Under the pieces are notes generated by a model. The model did no database searches. It saw only the letters and a list, made by a program, of their open reading frames with translations, and was not told the DNA's origin. Shown here one piece after another: positions 17,904-27,049 of a stretch of DNA of 64,000 bases (within the stretch, counting starts at the first letter, position 1; every line of letters begins with the position of its first letter). The translations under genes and the position numbers were made by a program. This stretch comes from XYD12-FULL-36-8 sp964613805 (GTDB taxonomy: Bacteria; Bacteroidota; Ignavibacteria; Ignavibacteriales; Ignavibacteriaceae), in contig CAZTJF010000010.1 in NCBI GenBank assembly GCA_964613805.1, positions 62,001 to 126,000 on the forward strand, read 5' to 3'.

Positions 17904-19256
17904 ATGAACAATTATAAATTAAAAATGAAAAATAACCTTAAAGCTGTTTTATCGGCGGTTCTAATTTTATTAGTAAGCGAACAAGTTAATGCTCAGTCAG
18001 TCGATTCGCTGGTCAATGAAGCTATTGCAAACAATCCTCAATTAAAATCATTGCTATGCAGAATTGCAGCATCAGAGTATCGAAGCGAATCTGTTGATTA
18101 TCTTCCGCCTCCAAATCTATCCGTGGAATTCTCTCAGGTTCCTGTGGATAAAATAAATGTATGGAATGAAGCAATATCGAATTCTCTTTCGCTTTCACAA
18201 ATGTTCCCTCTCGGCGGTAAATTAGGGAAAATGAGTGAGACAGAATGGAAGAATGTTGAAGTAATAAAAAATGACTACGATGTATACAAAGCAAATCTTA
18301 CTGCTAAAGTGAAGATGACTTACTACAACATATGGCAGATTGAAAGAAAAATTGAAGTCCAAAAAGAAACTATTGATTTGATGAATGATCTTTTACGCTC
18401 AATCGAAATTATTTATCAGGTAAACAGAATTAACCAGGCAGATTTATTTACTGTCCGAAGCGAAGTTGCATCAAATAATGCACAGTTGATTATTTTAAAG
18501 AAACAATGTGAATCAGAAATTTACAAGTTTAACCAGCTGCTTGGGCGTAATCTTGAATCATCTGATATTATCACTGAGAGGGAAATCTCCAGCGATTCTC
18601 TAAAATATTCTCAGTCACAGCTTGAGGAAATTCTTATCAATTCAAACCCATCTATTAAGAAGATGAGTAGTATGATTGAAATGAATAAAGCGATGATTAC
18701 AGCAAATAACAGTGAGCTTGTTCCTGATTTAATGCTGGAGGGAATGATAATGAGAATGCCGAAGGGAATGATTCTTACTGCTCAGTCAGATCTTCATATG
18801 ATCAGTACCGAACCTGCGAAGAAAGAGTACATGTATTCACTGATAGCCTCAATTACTCTTCCTTTTGTTCCATGGTCAGGCGGTAAGTACGCAGCAAAGG
18901 AAGAAGAACTTTTAGCTGGAATTAGAGGGATTGAATATGAGCGAACCAATATGCAGCGTGAAATGTTTACCAATATGAAGGCGGCTTTAGTCAGATTAAG
19001 CACAGCTAATGAATTGATTGATCTTTATGGAACAGAAATTATTCCCAACTATCAACAGGCAGCCACGTCGCAGGTCAGTAATTACCAGAACAACCGTTCA
19101 ATTATTACAACAGTGATTGATTCATATCGCATGCTTTTAATGCAGCAGATGAATTATTACATGGTTCAAGCTGACCGACAGATGGCGATTGCAGAAATCG
19201 AGATGATGGTGGGTACAAATCTTAAAAATTTATTGTTATCGGAAGGAAAAAATTAA
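17904..19256 (+). CDS. TolC/CusC-family outer-membrane efflux protein
   Basis: A 450-residue protein with a signal peptide ending VNAQS and two outer-membrane efflux repeats rich in long helices. Features include SLVNEAIANNPQLKSLLCRI at the N-terminus and repeated coiled-coil helices. It lies four bases after cusA and one base before the adaptor gene, so it is the outer-membrane channel of this tripartite pump. Met-rich stretches (LMLEGMIMRMPKGM, about residue 277) may help with Cu/Ag handling (inference). An in-frame ATG at 17925 is an alternative start. Confidence 0.85.
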   Translation: MNNYKLKMKNNLKAVLSAVLILLVSEQVNAQSVDSLVNEAIANNPQLKSLLCRIAASEYRSESVDYLPPPNLSVEFSQVPVDKINVWNEAISNSLSLSQMFPLGGKLGKMSETEWKNVEVIKNDYDVYKANLTAKVKMTYYNIWQIERKIEVQKETIDLMNDLLRSIEIIYQVNRINQADLFTVRSEVASNNAQLIILKKQCESEIYKFNQLLGRNLESSDIITEREISSDSLKYSQSQLEEILINSNPSIKKMSSMIEMNKAMITANNSELVPDLMLEGMIMRMPKGMILTAQSDLHMISTEPAKKEYMYSLIASITLPFVPWSGGKYAAKEEELLAGIRGIEYERTNMQREMFTNMKAALVRLSTANELIDLYGTEIIPNYQQAATSQVSNYQNNRSIITTVIDSYRMLLMQQMNYYMVQADRQMAIAEIEMMVGTNLKNLLLSEGKN

Positions 19257-19257
19257 A

Positions 19258-20520
19258 ATGAAAACTAATAAATATTTTTTTATCTCACTTACTTTTCTTT
19301 TAATATTTGTTTTTGCTTGTTCCAATTCAGACAATTCGAATAAAAATGAATACTGGACATGTCCAATGCATCCTCAAGTTCAAAAAGACGGACCGGGCGC
19401 ATGCCCCATTTGCAATATGGATCTGATCAAAAAAGTTGTTGATGACACGGTTAATGTTTCTACGAAAGCAGATATGGAAGGGATGTTAAATCTAACTACT
19501 GATAAACAGGTTCTCGCAAATGTATCAACGATCAGGATTAAAAATGAAAGATTGGTTAAAGAATTATCTGTATACAGCTACCTGGATTTTGTCGAGCAGA
19601 ACAGAAAAACAATACCGGCTAAATTTAACGGAAGAATCGAAAAACTATTTGTCGATAAAACAGGTGATTATGTAACAAAAGGGCAGGCTTTGTTTGAAAT
19701 TTATAGCCCCGATATTGCTCAGGCACAGAATGAATTTCTGATTGCGATAAGCATGAATAATAATGAAAATATTTCATTGACAGAGGCATCCAGGAAAAAA
19801 CTTGAATTGTTTGGTCTGACTGAGAAACAAATTGAAGCTCTTAAAAACTCTGGCGAAATGAATATGACTTTAACATATTATTCACCTGTGAGTGGTACTG
19901 TTATCGAAAAGAAAGTGCAGGAAGGAATGTACGTTAGCGAAGGTACGGTAATTTATGAAGTAGCTGATCTTTCAACACTATGGAATCTTACAGAGGTAAA
20001 TGAATCGGATCTGTCAGTTGTGAAAGTAGGCAGTAAGGTTAAACTAAAATTAAAAGCGTACCCTGGTGAAGAGTTTACAGGTAATGTTTCATTCATTTAT
20101 CCTGTAGTTAATTCACAAACAAGAACCGTAAAAGTAAGAAGTGAGTTCTCAAGCAAGAATAACAAGCTTAAACCACAAATGTACGGTGAAACTATTTTTT
20201 CTGCTGCAGAAGGAACTGGATTATTAATTCCTGCTGATGCTGTGATCTTTTCCGGTAACAGAAATGTTGTATGGGTAAAAACTTCGGATGGAATGTTCAA
20301 AGCTCATACTGTAACAGTAGGTCGGAAGTATAGCAATAAATATCAAATCCTTTCCGGATTAAATGAAGGTGATGAAATTGCAGCAACAGGAGGTTTCTTA
20401 ATTGATTCTGAGAGCCAATTAAAAACAGGAATGCCCATTGGACATCAACATGAAGATAATTCATCCACAATGAAATCTAATTCGAATAATCAACAATCAA
20501 TAAATCACACTAATCATTAA
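19258..20520 (+). CDS. cusB: CusB-type periplasmic adaptor with metal-binding domain
   Basis: A 420-residue membrane-fusion protein with a lipoprotein signal (LIFVFACSNS). A heavy-metal-binding domain follows at about residues 32-58 (YWTCPMHPQVQ then GACPICNMDL), then the hairpin, lipoyl and barrel domains: RKTIPAKFNGRIEKLFVDKT, GDYVTKGQALFEIYSPDIAQ and LWNLTEVNESDLSVVKVGSK. A His-rich tail (IGHQHEDN, NHTNH) ends the protein. It bridges CusA and the TolC channel and hands over metal from the periplasm. The ATG at 19258 starts one base after the tolC-like stop. Confidence 0.9.
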   Translation: MKTNKYFFISLTFLLIFVFACSNSDNSNKNEYWTCPMHPQVQKDGPGACPICNMDLIKKVVDDTVNVSTKADMEGMLNLTTDKQVLANVSTIRIKNERLVKELSVYSYLDFVEQNRKTIPAKFNGRIEKLFVDKTGDYVTKGQALFEIYSPDIAQAQNEFLIAISMNNNENISLTEASRKKLELFGLTEKQIEALKNSGEMNMTLTYYSPVSGTVIEKKVQEGMYVSEGTVIYEVADLSTLWNLTEVNESDLSVVKVGSKVKLKLKAYPGEEFTGNVSFIYPVVNSQTRTVKVRSEFSSKNNKLKPQMYGETIFSAAEGTGLLIPADAVIFSGNRNVVWVKTSDGMFKAHTVTVGRKYSNKYQILSGLNEGDEIAATGGFLIDSESQLKTGMPIGHQHEDNSSTMKSNSNNQQSINHTNH

Positions 20521-20535
20521 AAAGGAGATCTAAAA

Positions 20536-20865
20536 ATGAAACCGATCAGAATTCTTTCAGCCCTGTGTTCTTTTTATCTGTTGTTCACAATAGTACTTAT
20601 TGCTCAAGAACATAAGCACAGCGATCATTCCAAAATGGAAATGAAAGCGGATACAACCAAAACTGAAAGTGTTGTCCGCGAAGGTAAAATAGATTTGAAA
20701 GCCATCGATAAAAATAAAGATGGAAAAGTATTTCAAGATCCAATGGATTGGAATGTAATTTCCGACAAGCCCGGTAAATGCCCGCTTTGTAAAATGACAT
20801 TGAAAGAAGTTACATTAAAAAAAGCGAAAGAAAATTTGAAAAAACATGGGTTCATTGTGAAATAA
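20536..20865 (+). CDS. Small secreted heavy-metal-binding protein
   Basis: A 109-residue protein with a signal peptide (MKPIRILSALCSFYLLFTIV) and a His/Met-rich mature start (EHKHSDHSKMEM). The C-terminal half contains the heavy-metal-binding motif CPLCKMTLKEV, the same fold as the domain in the CusB adaptor. A strong AAAGGAG site precedes the ATG by nine bases. It is the last intact gene of the efflux operon and likely a periplasmic Cu/Ag chaperone. Its stop codon lies at the point where similarity to the broken TonB tail begins. Confidence 0.82.
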   Translation: MKPIRILSALCSFYLLFTIVLIAQEHKHSDHSKMEMKADTTKTESVVREGKIDLKAIDKNKDGKVFQDPMDWNVISDKPGKCPLCKMTLKEVTLKKAKENLKKHGFIVK

Positions 20866-21001
20866 AAACTTATTCACCTTTAAGCAAAATGAGCGAGTAA
20901 TTGATCTGGTAAATCCAAACGGACAATATTTTGATGCCTCATTAATTTGGGGACCAATAACGGGCAGAATGATGTATGCAGGATTGAGATATAAAATTTA
21001 A
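20861..21001 (+). pseudogene. Broken 3' end of a second TonB-dependent receptor
   Basis: Read in frame from about 20864, this decodes as KNLFTFKQNERVIDLV followed by NPNGQYFDASLIWGPITGRM, then MYAGLRYKI and a stop. The intact receptor at 12202-14442 ends ENLLDFRQSNPIIDPA, NPTGQYFDASLIWGPITGRM, LYSGLRYKL. The reading frame is undamaged, but there is no start and the rest of the gene is missing: the similarity begins exactly at the stop codon of the upstream metal-binding gene. It is thus the last 45 or so codons of a diverged paralogue, left in direct orientation about 6.4 kb beyond the intact gene. Confidence 0.8.
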
Positions 21002-21132
21002 TGAGATTTTTGATGTACGGTATTTTTTATTTGATCGTATAACGCTTCATTCGTTTATTTTGATCTGCACATATACGAAAATAATTTTAACTATTTGTTA
21101 AATTAGCATCATCATAATAGAAAGCCATTGAA

Positions 21133-21627
21133 ATGAAAGTTCAAGAAAATTTTTACAACAAGTTCGATAAACCCATCACAACCTGGATGGCAAATAATGC
21201 AATCAAATATTTACGAATCAGTCTGGGAATAATTTTTTTCTGGTTCGGCTTTCTAAAATTCTTTCCTGGTATAAGCTCTGCAGAAAATATAGCCACGAAA
21301 ACCATTTCTGTATTAACATTTGGTTTAATTGAGCCGTCAGTTTCAATCATTATTTTAGCAGTATGGGAAACCATAATAGGACTCGGATTACTTTTTAATA
21401 GATTCTTACGGGAAATACTATTTCTGTTATTCCTTCAGATGTTGGGTACAATTACTCCGTTATTTTTCTTTCCTACAGAAACATTTAAGATATTTCCATT
21501 CGTACCTACATTAGAGGGACAATACATAATAAAAAATTTGATATTGATAAGTGCAGGATTAGCGATCGGTGCAACTGTTCGCGGAGGAAAAATTATTTCT
21601 GAACCGACAAAAAATAAAATTAAATGA
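21133..21627 (+). CDS. DoxX-like integral membrane protein
   Basis: A 164-residue protein with four membrane helices. The first reads LRISLGIIFFWFGFLKFFPG, which with IILAVWETIIGLGLLFNRFL matches the DoxX/YkgB-like family. Members are poorly characterised; some act in redox or stress response. It is a single gene with its own 130-base upstream region, downstream of the metal island and in the same direction, but not obviously part of it. The function is not known. Confidence 0.65.
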   Translation: MKVQENFYNKFDKPITTWMANNAIKYLRISLGIIFFWFGFLKFFPGISSAENIATKTISVLTFGLIEPSVSIIILAVWETIIGLGLLFNRFLREILFLLFLQMLGTITPLFFFPTETFKIFPFVPTLEGQYIIKNLILISAGLAIGATVRGGKIISEPTKNKIK

Positions 21628-21996
21628 GCTGTTACTTACTAAATCCATTAGTAACCAAAAAAAGTTTACAAATCAAAAATTATCTGAAATAATTCAAATA
21701 ATTAAATATTTTTAAAAATTCATCGAACTCATCCCAACCCTTCTCTTAACAAGAGAAGGGCTTATTAAAGTTTATGCCTTAATGTCAATATTCTGTCAGA
21801 AGGTAGTCTTATGTCGGTTTGTTGGTAATAACTCTCTCTCTTTTTAAGAGAGAGATTATCCCGAAGGGATGCCTTTGGTAGAGTGAGTTCAATTTATTTT
21901 GGACAGTTATTAAATCCCGACTGCTTAACATCCAGTTTATTTTAATCACTTAATTCTTTAAGTTTGACCGAAGTTAAATCTTAAACTAAAGAAATC
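21628..21996. other. Intergenic region holding a MITE-like palindromic element
   Basis: No gene is seen in these 369 bases. The middle is taken up by the palindromic element at 21725-21890 described separately. The rest is AT-rich spacer with no clear promoter motif before the HisA-like gene. Confidence 0.5.
21725..21890. repeat. MITE/REP-like element with terminal inverted repeats
   Basis: The element begins GAACTCA (21725-21731) and ends TGAGTTC (21884-21890), a perfect 7-bp inverted repeat. Inside are two perfect hairpins: CCCTTCTCTT with AAGAGAAGGG (21738-21760, three-base loop), and TCTCTCTCTT with AAGAGAGAGA (21833-21855, three-base loop). There is no ORF. The layout resembles short non-coding palindromic elements that occur in many copies per genome; only one copy is in this window, so mobility is inferred. 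Confidence 0.55.
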
Positions 21997-22749
21997 ATGC
22001 GATATTTATTAGTCATTCCTTCAATTGATATTAAAAACGGAAAAACTGTAAGAGTTGTTCAAGGAATTCCTGAATTAGATTCTAAGGAGTATGGAAGCGA
22101 TCCGGTTGAAATGGCAAAAATCTGGCGTGCAGAAAATGCTAAGATGCTTCACGTGGTTGATTTTGATGGCGCTCATGATTATTCTCATCAGAACTTTAAA
22201 ATTGTCGAACAAATGTGTTCATCAGTGGTTATTCCTGTTGAGTTTGCCGGCGGTATAAGAAATCTTGATGATGCAAAGGCAATTATGGATACAGGAATTT
22301 GTAGATTAGCTGTAGGAACTATGCCAATCTCTAATCCAGATGAATTCAAAAAAGTTTTTGAATTGTTCGGACCTACAAAAATTGTACTGTCTCTCGATAT
22401 TATTGAAGATGAACTTGTTATACGTGGAAGACGTATAAAAACAGGAATAAATTACAAAGACTACGTAATCAAGATGTCTGAGATGGGTGTTGAAAGATTT
22501 ATTGTGACTGATGTTTTGCGAAATGGCGTTCTCGGCGGACCAAACATTCAGCTCTGCTTGGATGTTGCCAGAATATCGAAGAAAAAAGTTACAGTTTCAG
22601 GCGGTGTAAGAAATAAGGACGAACTGATGGACATACAGAATTTAATACCGAGTGGAATTGATTCTGTAATTGTTGGTCGAGCGTTATACGAAAATAAATT
22701 TCCTTGCCAAAAATTGTGGCGTGTTGCCGAAATAGGAATCTTCAATTAG
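21997..22749 (+). CDS. HisA-like ProFAR isomerase family protein
   Basis: A 250-residue TIM barrel of the HisA/HisF family. The N-terminal strand VIPSIDIKNGKTVRVVQG keeps the first catalytic Asp of HisA, and VLSLDIIEDELVIRGR keeps the second. The phosphate-binding motifs FAGGIRNLDDAKAIMDTG and VSGGVRNKDELM are intact. HisA converts ProFAR to PRFAR in histidine synthesis. However, no other his genes are nearby; instead it is followed 14 bases later by a cyclic-nucleotide-binding protein and a stress protein. It may be the cell's dispersed HisA or a paralogue with another substrate; I cannot tell which. Confidence 0.75.
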   Translation: MRYLLVIPSIDIKNGKTVRVVQGIPELDSKEYGSDPVEMAKIWRAENAKMLHVVDFDGAHDYSHQNFKIVEQMCSSVVIPVEFAGGIRNLDDAKAIMDTGICRLAVGTMPISNPDEFKKVFELFGPTKIVLSLDIIEDELVIRGRRIKTGINYKDYVIKMSEMGVERFIVTDVLRNGVLGGPNIQLCLDVARISKKKVTVSGGVRNKDELMDIQNLIPSGIDSVIVGRALYENKFPCQKLWRVAEIGIFN

Positions 22750-22763
22750 CTGATAGGTGAATA

Positions 22764-23297
22764 ATGAACGAAAATGAAAAAATTGCCCGCAGCAGTTTTT
22801 GGGCGAATTTATTTAAGCCGCCAACGGATAAATCTGATTTGCTGGAGATTCTTCTCAACATTCCAATCTTCGCACAATTATCAAGGAGAGAAGTATCTTC
22901 ACTTTTCAATATTATTCACAACCGAAGTTATGTAGCCCGCGAATTTATATTTTATCAGGGTGATCCCGGAATTGGTCTCTACATTATTCGCGAAGGTACC
23001 GTTAGGATAGAGAGAAAAATAGATTCGGGTGAAACATTTTCACTTGCAACATTTAAAGCAGGAGATTTCTTCGGTGAATTAGCGTTGGTAGATGATGAAA
23101 AGCGTTCTGCCTCAGCAATAGCAGATACCGATGTTAAATTAGCAGTTATATTCAAGCCGGACCTCGATGATTTTATCTCTCGCTTTCCAAAAAAAGGAGT
23201 GAAAATTCTTCAGGGAATTTCGCATGTTGTCGCTGTTCGTCTAAGACAATTGAATGAAGAAAATATTAATTTAGTTTCATCAATCAACAATAAATAA
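22764..23297 (+). CDS. Cyclic nucleotide-binding domain protein
   Basis: A 177-residue protein made mainly of one cNMP-binding domain (about 30-150). The beta-roll shows FIFYQGDPGIGLYIIREGTV and the phosphate-binding-cassette region DFFGELALVDDEKRSASAIA, where GELAL and RSASA are the usual contact residues. There is no helix-turn-helix, so it is not a CRP-type regulator on its own; it may act through a partner or be a membrane-associated sensor. Spacing suggests an operon with the HisA-like gene and the universal stress protein gene. Confidence 0.85.
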   Translation: MNENEKIARSSFWANLFKPPTDKSDLLEILLNIPIFAQLSRREVSSLFNIIHNRSYVAREFIFYQGDPGIGLYIIREGTVRIERKIDSGETFSLATFKAGDFFGELALVDDEKRSASAIADTDVKLAVIFKPDLDDFISRFPKKGVKILQGISHVVAVRLRQLNEENINLVSSINNK

Positions 23298-23312
23298 CCA
23301 GGAGGAACAATT

Positions 23313-23807
23313 ATGGAACCTAACATAAAAAAAGTACTGGTACCTGTGGATTTTTCCGATTACTCAAAAAGTTCGCTGAAGTATGCAGTTAATTTGGCAA
23401 AACACTTTAATGCGGAGGTTTACCTCATTTACGTTGTTGAACCAATGGTTTATCCACCGGATTTCAGCATGGGACAAATTGCTATTCCTTCTGTTGATAT
23501 CGAAATGGATAAAAGAGCATTGGAAGAATTAAACAATCTTGCTAAAAAGGAAATTCCTCCTGATATTAAATCCAAAGTGATTGTTAAAACAGGGAAGCCG
23601 TTTGTAGAGATTATTGAAACAGCATCTGAAGAAAATGTGGATTTAATAATCATTGCAACCCACGGACATTCTGGAATTGAGCATGTCCTATTTGGAAGTA
23701 CAGCAGAAAAAGTTGTTAGAAAAGCACCATGCCCAGTTTTAACACTACGAGAACCGATAAAAGGTTTTGGCTATAAGGAAGAAATAAAAAAAGAGAAGAG
23801 CAGTTAG
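23313..23807 (+). CDS. Universal stress protein (UspA family)
   Basis: A 164-residue single-domain UspA protein. The start KKVLVPVDFSDYSKSSLKYA and the C-terminal ATP-binding loop THGHSGIEHVLFGSTAEKVV (the Gx2Gx9G[ST] pattern) are clear, so it probably belongs to the nucleotide-binding subclass. A good AGGAGG ribosome site lies before the ATG at 23313. It ends the three-gene plus-strand group and converges on the prenyl synthase gene, with 25 bases between them. Confidence 0.92.
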   Translation: MEPNIKKVLVPVDFSDYSKSSLKYAVNLAKHFNAEVYLIYVVEPMVYPPDFSMGQIAIPSVDIEMDKRALEELNNLAKKEIPPDIKSKVIVKTGKPFVEIIETASEENVDLIIIATHGHSGIEHVLFGSTAEKVVRKAPCPVLTLREPIKGFGYKEEIKKEKSS

Positions 23808-23832
23808 TTTCACTTAAGAAACAAAGCTTAGT

Positions 23833-24813
23833 CTAATTTTTTCTGTTTATCACAAAATCCACTAGCTCTTCAAGCGAAACCCTGCTTGGCGATTCGGGAA
23901 ATATTTGAAGGGAATTTCTGGCTTTATCAGCATATTGAGAAGCAGCATCGAGTGCATAAGTCAATCCATCGTGCGCCTTCACAAAATCAATTACACTTTG
24001 AATATTTTTTTTGTCTTTTCCATTTTTAATCAGTTTTTTTATTTCACTCGCTTCATCTTTTGAAACTTTGCTTAAGGAATAAATCAACGGCAGTGTTATT
24101 TTCTTTTCTTTGATATCAGTCCCGATTTTTTTTCCAAATAAACTGTAGTTACTGTCATAATCCAGAGTATCATCTTTTATTTGAAAAGCAATCCCGAGCG
24201 ATTCGCCATAAATTCTCATCGCCTCCACATAATCCGTATTATCCGAATTGCTCAAAGCCCCAATCTGACAGCAAGTTTCGAGAAGTGAAGCAGTTTTATC
24301 TTTGATTACTTGGAAGTATGTCTTTTCATCAATATCAAGTTTTCTTGTTTTTTGAATCTGCAACAGCTCTCCTTCAGCCATTCGCTTCACTGTATTTGTG
24401 ATTACACCAAGAAAATCATAATCCTTTCCCTCAACAGCAAGCATGAGACCTCTGGATAAAAGATAATCACCCATTAAAACTGCTGCTTTATTTTTAAAGA
24501 CAGCATTAACAGACCACATTCCCCTTCTCTTCTCAGCATGGTCAACAACATCATCATGAATAAGAGTGGCAGTATGCAAAAATTCTACTAACACAGCACC
24601 TCGATAAGTTCTTTCGTCAATTCCTCCGGAAACTTTAGCAGATAATAGAACTAAAATCGGACGAATTTTTTTTCCTTTTTGTCGAATGATGTAACGAGCA
24701 ATCAAGTCAACCAAGCTAACATTTGATTTCATTGCTTGTCGAAATCGGATGTTAAAACTTTCAAACTCAGTTTTTATCGGCTGGCTTATTTGTGTGAGAT
24801 TACTTGCAATCAA
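23833..24813 (-). CDS. Trans-isoprenyl diphosphate synthase (polyprenyl synthetase)
   Basis: A 326-residue enzyme of the polyprenyl synthetase family, extending isopentenyl units for quinone or carrier lipids. Both Asp-rich motifs are present: first in TLIHDDVVDHAEKRRG and second in FQIKDDTLDYDSNYS; GKKIRPILVLLSAK is the pyrophosphate-binding start. The product length is not certain; the sequence is closest to hepta- or octaprenyl synthases (inference). The start is TTG at 24813, overlapping the tatC stop as TTGA, so it is coupled to tatC. Confidence 0.88.
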   Translation of the reverse strand: MIASNLTQISQPIKTEFESFNIRFRQAMKSNVSLVDLIARYIIRQKGKKIRPILVLLSAKVSGGIDERTYRGAVLVEFLHTATLIHDDVVDHAEKRRGMWSVNAVFKNKAAVLMGDYLLSRGLMLAVEGKDYDFLGVITNTVKRMAEGELLQIQKTRKLDIDEKTYFQVIKDKTASLLETCCQIGALSNSDNTDYVEAMRIYGESLGIAFQIKDDTLDYDSNYSLFGKKIGTDIKEKKITLPLIYSLSKVSKDEASEIKKLIKNGKDKKNIQSVIDFVKAHDGLTYALDAASQYADKARNSLQIFPESPSRVSLEELVDFVINRKN

Positions 24814-25568
24814 GTTTTTTTCGCTGATAGTTTCGAAATGAATATACTTAATTCATAAAGTAAAACCAACGGAACTGCCAATATGATCTGTGAAACCGGA
24901 TCAGTTCCGGGTGTTAAAATTGCTGCAGCAATCATTATAATCACTATTGAATGTTTTCTGTACTTACGCATGAAATTCGGTGTAAGTATACCAAGCTTTG
25001 TAAGAAAAAATGATAACATGGGCAGTTCGAAGATTAATCCAGCCGCCAGCATAACACTAATAATAATGGACATGTATTCATCTATTGCAAATTGATTTGC
25101 AATTTGTGTTGAACCAAATTGAGCAGCAAATTTCATAGTCAATGGCAGCATTATGAAATAAGCAAAAGCTATTCCTATCAAAAAACAAATTGATGAAAAA
25201 ATTACTATAGCAGAAATATATTTTCGTTCATTTTTTTTTAAAGCCGGGGCGATGAATCGCCAAAGCTGATAAAAAATATTTGGAATACTCACGACTATAC
25301 CTGCTATGATTGCAATCTGCATGTAAAGGAAAAGCTGTCCAAACGGCTTAAGGTTTTGTAAAGATGCGCCCGAATCCCGAGCAGGTTTAAGAAGAATAAT
25401 ATCTACAAGAAAATCAATAAAAATCCAGCATACAATTGCACTAACTACAATTCCTAAAAGAGAGTAAATTATCCTCCATCTTAACTCTTCAAGGTGCTCG
25501 AGAAATGACATCTCAACACCAGTTTCATTTTCTGAGTTTTTATTTTGAATTGCTTTTTTTGATGCCAC
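24810..25568 (-). CDS. tatC: Twin-arginine translocase subunit TatC
   Basis: A 252-residue membrane protein with six helices, the TatC receptor that recognises twin-arginine signals and exports folded proteins. The N-terminal motif MSFLEHLEELRWRIIYSLLG, with LEELR, is the family hallmark; PNIFYQLWRFIAPALKKNER carries the conserved loop with the F-P-x-x-W/R features. It starts with GTG at 25568, one base after the glyA stop. No tatA/B is seen in this window. Confidence 0.93.
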   Translation of the reverse strand: MASKKAIQNKNSENETGVEMSFLEHLEELRWRIIYSLLGIVVSAIVCWIFIDFLVDIILLKPARDSGASLQNLKPFGQLFLYMQIAIIAGIVVSIPNIFYQLWRFIAPALKKNERKYISAIVIFSSICFLIGIAFAYFIMLPLTMKFAAQFGSTQIANQFAIDEYMSIIISVMLAAGLIFELPMLSFFLTKLGILTPNFMRKYRKHSIVIIMIAAAILTPGTDPVSQIILAVPLVLLYELSIFISKLSAKKT

Positions 25569-25569
25569 G

Positions 25570-26871
25570 CTAATTTTTAATTAACTCAGAATATAAAGGA
25601 AAGTTCTGTGTAAGGTTTTTAACTGAATTTTTAATTTCGGATAAAGCTTTTTCATCATTGTACTTATTAATGGCGTCATTAATAAATTCTGCAACAAGAA
25701 ACATTTCTTTTTCTTTCATTCCGCGAGTAGTTACTGCAGGAGTTCCAACTCTTATTCCGCTTGTTACAAAAGGACTCCTTTGATCAAATGGAACCATATT
25801 TTTATTTACTGTCATTCCCGCTAATTCAAGAGATATTTCTGCTTGTTTACCGGTTATGTTTTTGTTTGTGAGATCAATCAACATCAAGTGATTCTCAGTT
25901 CCGCTAGAGATGACATCAAATCCAAACTCCATCAGCTTATTTGCTAATGCTTGTGCATTTGAAATTACTTGCTGTGCATAAACTTTAAATGAATCTTCTA
26001 ATGCTTCACCAAAGGCAACTGCTTTAGCCATAATTATGTGCATCAATGGACCGCCCTGAATTCCAGGCATTACCATGCTGTCAATCATTTCTGACATCAA
26101 CTTAAGACGATCACCTTTGGGTGTTTTAATTCCAAATTGATTTTCTCTATCCTTACCAATAAGAATGATTCCGCCCCTTGGACCTCTTAAAGTTTTATGT
26201 GTTGTTGAAGTAACAACATCACAAAATGCAAGAGGATTATTAAGCAGACCTTTTGCAATTAAGCCGGAAGGATGAGCCATGTCACACATCAAAAATGCTC
26301 CAATGGAATCCGCAATCTCTCTGAATTTTTTGTAATCCCATTCTCTTGAATATGCACTTGCACCCGTCACAATCATTTTTGGTTTTTCTTTTTTTGCAAG
26401 ATCAGCAATGAGTTCGTAATCGAGCAACCTTGTATTCTTATTTAGTGTATAACTGATCGCTTGATATAATTGTCCAGAAAAATTTACAGGAGAACCATGA
26501 GTGAGATGACCGCCATGCGCAAGACTTAATCCCATAAACTTATCACCTGGTTTTAGGTAGGTCATGAAAACCGCCATATTTGCCTGTGATCCGCTATGTG
26601 GCTGAACATTAACGTAATCAGCCCCGAATAATTTTTTAAGTCGCTCACGCGCAAGATTTTCAGCCATGTCAACATACTCGCAACCACCGTAGTATCGTTT
26701 GCCAGGATAACCTTCAGCATATTTATTGGTGAGAACGGAACCGGCTGCTTCTAATACGGCAGGGCTTACAAAATTTTCTGATGCAATCAGTTCAAGCTTA
26801 TCTTGCTGACGTCTAATTTCATTTGATAAAACATCAAATATTTCGGGATCATTTTTTAAGTGTAGAAACAT
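25570..26871 (-). CDS. glyA: Serine hydroxymethyltransferase
   Basis: A 433-residue PLP enzyme interconverting serine and glycine with tetrahydrofolate. The PLP lysine lies in VTSTTHKTLRGPRGGIILIG; other conserved blocks are RQQDKLELIASENFVSPAVL, NKYAEGYPGKRYYGGCEYVD and NVQPHSGSQANMAVFMTYLK. The length is normal. It heads a minus-strand run with tatC and the prenyl synthase. The 178 bases upstream separate it from rpiB. Confidence 0.95.
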   Translation of the reverse strand: MFLHLKNDPEIFDVLSNEIRRQQDKLELIASENFVSPAVLEAAGSVLTNKYAEGYPGKRYYGGCEYVDMAENLARERLKKLFGADYVNVQPHSGSQANMAVFMTYLKPGDKFMGLSLAHGGHLTHGSPVNFSGQLYQAISYTLNKNTRLLDYELIADLAKKEKPKMIVTGASAYSREWDYKKFREIADSIGAFLMCDMAHPSGLIAKGLLNNPLAFCDVVTSTTHKTLRGPRGGIILIGKDRENQFGIKTPKGDRLKLMSEMIDSMVMPGIQGGPLMHIIMAKAVAFGEALEDSFKVYAQQVISNAQALANKLMEFGFDVISSGTENHLMLIDLTNKNITGKQAEISLELAGMTVNKNMVPFDQRSPFVTSGIRVGTPAVTTRGMKEKEMFLVAEFINDAINKYNDEKALSEIKNSVKNLTQNFPLYSELIKN

Positions 26872-27049
26872 ATTACTTTTATTTTTATTGATTCAAATCA
26901 AGTTTTTTAATATCGAACAAAGACATTCCGGTGAAGAAAAGCAAATGTCAAATCTTATAAGTACCAAAGATTTCTCACCCGATACATTACATTGATACGC
27001 AGTAATCGGGATCGAAATGACTGTTGTCCATTTTTAGATATCCGAGTAA

